A program made the translations under genes and the position numbers. From positions 1 to 64,000 of the forward strand of contig JAPSIA010000002.1 of the NCBI GenBank assembly GCA_031179215.1: a stretch of DNA of 64,000 nucleotides, in the 5' to 3' direction. The notes beneath the pieces were generated by a model. It was not told the DNA's origin. It saw only the letters and a program-made list of their open reading frames with translations, and ran no database searches. Positions 59,858 to 64,000 of the stretch are shown piece after piece (positions within the stretch are counted from its first letter, which is position 1; each line of letters opens with the position of its first letter). Source of the DNA: Agrococcus sp. GTDB taxonomy: Bacteria > Actinomycetota > Actinomycetes > Actinomycetales > Microbacteriaceae.

Positions 59858-61287
59858 GCCGCCTCGCGACGCTGGGCAGCTTCGACGATGCCCGCGCACG
59901 CCAGCGGCGCACGGCACTCGTGCGCCTCGGCGCGTCGACCGCCGGCAGCGCGGCGATGGTCGCGTGGAAGGCGATCGCGCTGATGGTCGCGCCTTCGACG
60001 CTCCTGCTCGCCTCCATCGTCGCCGCCCTCGGGTTGACCGCGATCAAGGGCTGCACGGTCGCCACGATGCGCCGTGCGACGCGACACCCCGATGGCCGAG
60101 GGCGACCCGTTCGGCAAGCGCGTCGTGCGGGTGCGGTGATCATCGTCGCCTCGCTCGCGTTCCTGCTCGCGGCCCTCGACGGCTCCGGTCTCGGAGTGCG
60201 CTCGCATCTGCCCGAGGCGATCCTGCTCTCGCTCGCCGTCGTCATCGAGCTCGTCAGCGCCTGCATCGGTCTGGCGCGCGACCGCGGGACGCATGCGCCG
60301 TTGCGGCACGTCCGGCTCGCGTCGCTCGCGGTCGGGATCATGCTGCTCGCGCTCGTGCAGAGCGCGCTCGTGTCCGCGACGGGCGGCGATGGCTCGGCGA
60401 TCGTGCCCAGCCTCGGCGCGACGACAGCCGTCGCCGGACTCGCGATAGGCGTGTCGCTGCTTCGCCGCCGAACGTCGGTGCCGGACGCGGTGCCCTCGTC
60501 GATCCGCAGCACCCCGACCCGTCCGTCCGACGAGCGCTGTCAGCAGCGGCAGCGGCAGGGTCGCTCGGCCTCAGTCGTCCGCGCGGAGGACGACGTCGAG
60601 CGCGGCGGCGTAGCGCGAGACGATCGCGGCTCGGTCGTCGCGGAGCAGCGCCTGGTCGTCGATGAGCCACAGCACGGTCATGAGGCCATGCACCTGAGCG
60701 GCGAAGAGCCTGGCGCGCAGCTCTGCCTCGGCACCCTCGAGCCGAGCCGCGATCGGTCGGACGAACTGCTCCTCCATGCTCTGCGCGAGCCGCGATCGGA
60801 TCGATGGGCTGTCCGAGGCTCGGACGAGCGCGGCGAAGACCTGGCGCCCTCGCCCCGCCGCATCGGCGTCGAGCAGCGCCGTGACGACGGCGACAGCGAG
60901 CTCCTCGAGCGGCGTCTCCACCAGATCCCGCCACTCGTTGTGCTGCTGAACGACCTCGAGGAACAGCGCTTCCTTGGAGCCGAAGTGATACTTCACGAGC
61001 GCGGGATCAGCTCCCGCTGCGGCGGCGATGTCGCGCACCGTCGCGTGCGTGAAGCCGCGCTCGGCGAACAGTCGCGCCGCGGCACCGAGGATCGCGGCCC
61101 GCGCGGAGCCTCGGCGCAGGGGCCGGCGGTCGGACGGGGCGTCAGCGAGCTGCATCTGGATCTCCCATGGATCGCATCGGAACGGGGCGACAGCCTCGAC
61201 TCTACGGCCGCAATCTTCTACGGTGTTGAACTCAACGGCGTTGAAGTAGGCGCCACGAATCGGAGGACTGCGGATGACACACGATGA
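59854..61287 (+). CDS. Hypothetical membrane protein; true 3' end uncertain (frame stays open antisense to tetR)
   Basis: TM-rich up to about 60470 (VSRLATLGSFDDARARQRRTALVRLGASTAGSAAMVAWKAIALM...), then low-complexity antisense tail. Confidence 0.5.
   Translation: MSRLATLGSFDDARARQRRTALVRLGASTAGSAAMVAWKAIALMVAPSTLLLASIVAALGLTAIKGCTVATMRRATRHPDGRGRPVRQARRAGAVIIVASLAFLLAALDGSGLGVRSHLPEAILLSLAVVIELVSACIGLARDRGTHAPLRHVRLASLAVGIMLLALVQSALVSATGGDGSAIVPSLGATTAVAGLAIGVSLLRRRTSVPDAVPSSIRSTPTRPSDERCQQRQRQGRSASVVRAEDDVERGGVARDDRGSVVAEQRLVVDEPQHGHEAMHLSGEEPGAQLCLGTLEPSRDRSDELLLHALREPRSDRWAVRGSDERGEDLAPSPRRIGVEQRRDDGDSELLERRLHQIPPLVVLLNDLEEQRFLGAEVILHERGISSRCGGDVAHRRVREAALGEQSRRGTEDRGPRGASAQGPAVGRGVSELHLDLPWIASERGDSLDSTAAIFYGVELNGVEVGATNRRTADDTR
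60571..61155 (-). CDS. TetR/AcrR family transcriptional regulator
   Basis: RAAILGAAARLFAERGFTHATVRDIAAAAGADPALVKYHFGSKEALFLEVV. Confidence 0.93.
   Translation of the reverse strand: MQLADAPSDRRPLRRGSARAAILGAAARLFAERGFTHATVRDIAAAAGADPALVKYHFGSKEALFLEVVQQHNEWRDLVETPLEELAVAVVTALLDADAAGRGRQVFAALVRASDSPSIRSRLAQSMEEQFVRPIAARLEGAEAELRARLFAAQVHGLMTVLWLIDDQALLRDDRAAIVSRYAAALDVVLRADD
61221..61250. promoter_or_regulatory. Overlapping palindromes, candidate TetR operator
   Basis: GTTGA-AC-TCAAC (61225-61236) and CAACG-G-CGTTG (61233-61243) in the tetR/monooxygenase divergent intergenic region. Confidence 0.55.
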
Positions 61288-63082
61288 CCACGCCACCATC
61301 GACCTCGAGGCGCTGCGAGCGAAGTACGCACAGGAGCGGGCTCGACGACTGCGACCCGACGGCCTGCGGCAGTACCGCGGCGCGCGCGGCGAGTTCGGCT
61401 ACTACGCGAAGGACCCGTACACCGAGCAGAGGGCTCGCCCGACCCAGCATGACCACGTCGAGGTGCTCGTGGTCGGCGCCGGCTTCGGAGGCTTGCTGCT
61501 GGCAGCCCGCCTGCGCGAATCAGGTGTCGAGTCCGTCAGGCTCATCGACGAGGCCGGTGACGTCGGCGGCACCTGGTACTGGAACCGCTACCCCGGCATC
61601 CACTGCGACATCGAGTCCTACGTGTACATGCCGCTCCTCGAGGAGCTCGAGGTGATGCCCTCGAAGCGCTACGCGCCGGGCGAGGAGATCCGGCAGCACG
61701 CGGTCCGCATCGCTGAGCGCTACGACCTGTACCGCGACGCGCTCTTCCACACGCGCGCCACGTCCCTCGATTGGGACGACGATCGATGGGTCGTGCAGAC
61801 CGACCGCGGTGACCGCTTCACCGCGCAGCACGTCGCCGTCTCGTCCGGCACCCTCACGCAGCCGAAGCTGCCGGCGATCGACGGCATCGCCGACTTCCGC
61901 GGGCACACCTTCCACACGAGCCGATGGGACTACGCGTACACGGGAGGCACCGCCGACGGCGGCCTCGTCGGGCTCGCCGACAAGCGCGTCGGCGTGGTGG
62001 GCACCGGAGCCACCGGGTTGCAGATCATCCCGCACCTCGCGCGCGACGCGCAGCACCTCACCGTGTTCCAGCGCACGCCCTCGACCGTCGACGTCCGGGA
62101 CAACCGAGATACCGATCCCGAGTGGTTCGCGTCGCTCCCCCCGGGGTGGCAACGCGAGCGCATGGACAACTTCCTGTCGGTGCTCGCCGGCGAACCGGTC
62201 GATCGCGACCTCGTGGACGACTCCTGGACGAAGACCGCGCGCCTGCAGCGGCAGATCGTCTCGGGAGCCGTCGACGACTCGATCGACCCTGCCGAGCGCG
62301 AGCTGCGCGACGAGCTGGCCGACGCCCGGGTCATGGAGCGCCTGCGCCGTCGAGTCCAGGACGTGGTGCCGGATCCCGCGACCGCAGCGGCGCTGCAGCC
62401 CTGGTACCGCTACATGTGCAAGCGTCCCGGCTTCAGCGACGAGTACCTGCAGGCCTTCGCTCGCGACGACGTGCGGCTCGTCGACACCGCCGACACCGGC
62501 GGCATCACGGGCATGACCGAGCGCGGTGTGCTGGTCGGGGACCGGGAGTACGAGGTCGACTGCCTCATCTTCGCCACCGGCTTCGAGGTCGGCATCTCGG
62601 GCGTGATGTCGGGCTCGCTCCCGGTCACGGGTCGCAGCGGCGCGACCCTGCTCGAGCACTGGGCGCGCGGCCCGCGCACGCTCCATGGGTTCTGGAGCCA
62701 CGGCTTCCCGAACCTGCATCACCTCGCTGCCATGCAGAACGCCAACTCGGTCAACTTCGTGCACGTGCTCCAGGAGCAGGCCGAGCACATCGCCGAGGTC
62801 ATCGCGCACGCGAGGAGGCGCGGCGCGGTCGTCGAGCCGACGAGCGAGGCGGAGGATGCGTGGGGGCGGACGGTGCGCGAGACCGCGATCGACAACCGCT
62901 CGTTCCAGCGCGCCTGCACGCCGGGCTACTACAACGGCGAGGGGACCAGGGAGATCGCCGGCATCACCTACAGCCCGGGTCCCGTGGCGTTCCACCGCCT
63001 CCTCGCCGAGTGGCGCGAGCGGCAGATGGACGAGGTGCTCGTCGGCGGCGCCATCCCGAGCCTCTCGGGCGCGGGGCGCTGA
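61274..63082 (+). CDS. Flavin-containing (Baeyer-Villiger type) monooxygenase
   Basis: VLVVGAGFGGLLLAARLRESGVESVRLIDEAGDVGGTWYWNRYPGIHCDIESYVYMP. Confidence 0.94.
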   Translation: MTHDDHATIDLEALRAKYAQERARRLRPDGLRQYRGARGEFGYYAKDPYTEQRARPTQHDHVEVLVVGAGFGGLLLAARLRESGVESVRLIDEAGDVGGTWYWNRYPGIHCDIESYVYMPLLEELEVMPSKRYAPGEEIRQHAVRIAERYDLYRDALFHTRATSLDWDDDRWVVQTDRGDRFTAQHVAVSSGTLTQPKLPAIDGIADFRGHTFHTSRWDYAYTGGTADGGLVGLADKRVGVVGTGATGLQIIPHLARDAQHLTVFQRTPSTVDVRDNRDTDPEWFASLPPGWQRERMDNFLSVLAGEPVDRDLVDDSWTKTARLQRQIVSGAVDDSIDPAERELRDELADARVMERLRRRVQDVVPDPATAAALQPWYRYMCKRPGFSDEYLQAFARDDVRLVDTADTGGITGMTERGVLVGDREYEVDCLIFATGFEVGISGVMSGSLPVTGRSGATLLEHWARGPRTLHGFWSHGFPNLHHLAAMQNANSVNFVHVLQEQAEHIAEVIAHARRRGAVVEPTSEAEDAWGRTVRETAIDNRSFQRACTPGYYNGEGTREIAGITYSPGPVAFHRLLAEWRERQMDEVLVGGAIPSLSGAGR

Positions 63083-63169
63083 TCCTGACGCGGATGCGCG
63101 TTGCGCGAGTGCGGCTCGAGTCGAACGAGCGCAACGCGGGCGACGGTGCGCGCGCTCGTCGGCGTGCTG

Positions 63170-63742
63170 TCATGCTCCGTGCTGGAGCTCCGATCGCCGG
63201 CAGCGAGCGACCACGTGTGCGGCGACGTCGCCGGCGGGCTCGGTGAGCACGACCCGGAAGCCGGGCTCGTCAGCACCGAGCGGCTCGAGCGCCTGCAGCT
63301 GAGAATCGAGGAGCGACGGTGGCATGAAGTGCCCCTTCCGATCGCGCATCCGCTGCTCGAGCGTTCGGCGGTCGCCGTCCAGGTGCACGAACAGGAGGGG
63401 GACGCCTGCCGCGCCCGCGATGCGCTCGCGGTACGCCCGCTTCAAGGCGGAGCAGGCGACGACGCTGCCGACGCCGCCGCGGCTCTCGGCGGCCAGCAAT
63501 CCCCCGAGGCTCTCGAGCCACCGCCAGCGGTCGTCGTCCGTCAGCGGCACGCCCGCCTTCATCTTCGCCACGTTCCGGGGCGGGTGCAGGTCGTCCGCGT
63601 CGTGGAACGGGACACCCAGCAGCGCGGCGACGAGGATCCCGACCGTCGTCTTGCCGCTTCCGGAGACCCCCATGAGGACGATGCTCGGACGAGGCGGGAC
63701 GCCGTCGGCAGCGTCGATCCCCGAGCGGTGGGGGCCGATCAC
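63170..63742 (-). CDS. Gluconokinase
   Basis: SIVLMGVSGSGKTTVGILVAALLGVPFHDADDLHPPRNVAKMKAGVPLTDDDRWRWLESL; GTGA overlap with upstream SDR stop. Confidence 0.93.
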   Translation of the reverse strand: MIGPHRSGIDAADGVPPRPSIVLMGVSGSGKTTVGILVAALLGVPFHDADDLHPPRNVAKMKAGVPLTDDDRWRWLESLGGLLAAESRGGVGSVVACSALKRAYRERIAGAAGVPLLFVHLDGDRRTLEQRMRDRKGHFMPPSLLDSQLQALEPLGADEPGFRVVLTEPAGDVAAHVVARCRRSELQHGA

Positions 63743-64000
63743 TGCACGGACCACCCGCCGTCGCTCGCGAGCACGGCACCGTTGATGTTGACCGCGTCGT
63801 CCGAGAGGAGGAACGTGATCGACGCCGCCAGCGCCTCGGCCGTCGCGACCGTCGGGATCTGCGCTTGGAACGGCCCGAGCCGCTGCTTGCCCGCCGCCGA
63901 GACGTTCGGCGGGAACGGGATGCCCGTGGCGACGCCTCCTGGCGCCACCGCGTTGACGCGGATGCCGGCCGGGCCGTACATGAAGGCAGCGGACTTCGTG
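63739..64000 (-). CDS. SDR family oxidoreductase (partial, N-terminus outside window)
   Basis: AAFMYGPAGIRVNAVAPGGVATGI...LAASITFLLSDDAVNINGAVLASDGGWSVQ. Confidence 0.9.
   Translation of the reverse strand, partial: TKSAAFMYGPAGIRVNAVAPGGVATGIPFPPNVSAAGKQRLGPFQAQIPTVATAEALAASITFLLSDDAVNINGAVLASDGGWSVQ

Overview
High-GC actinobacterial chromosomal segment, Microbacteriaceae-like by gene content (closest genus not determinable without a search). It is mostly core genome. Contents include a dispersed menaquinone locus (menG, polyprenyl synthase, menF, menD, menA, menE, menB, menC), a cytochrome c biogenesis block (ccsB, resB, ccdA, resA), transporters, a Ktr/Trk K+ system, an archaeal-type aspS, one tRNA-Tyr, an MGMT / ECF sigma / MGMT operon, a two-component system, and a TetR / flavin monooxygenase / gluconokinase / SDR region at the right end. 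No prophage, IS element, CRISPR or large biosynthetic cluster was recognised. The most unusual items are: (1) an approximately 405 bp array of 20-nt units between tRNA-Tyr and yajQ, with about 9 direct copies facing about 10 inverted copies around a 25-nt centre; (2) a 34-aa ORF with a perfect internal duplication (MKNTRQLPTHLLIALGGDDDIIMSSIAGDDDIIM), a strong Shine-Dalgarno and its own hairpin, followed by a duplicated 36-mer and an SDR gene remnant; (3) a leaderless 31-aa Met-rich ORF ending MRRMCA upstream of a winged-helix regulator, with two mutually exclusive hairpins between them; (4) at least 20 genes in which a TANNNT box lies 6-7 nt before the start codon, implying widespread leaderless transcription. 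All calls come from reading the sequence and the supplied ORF track; no database search was run.
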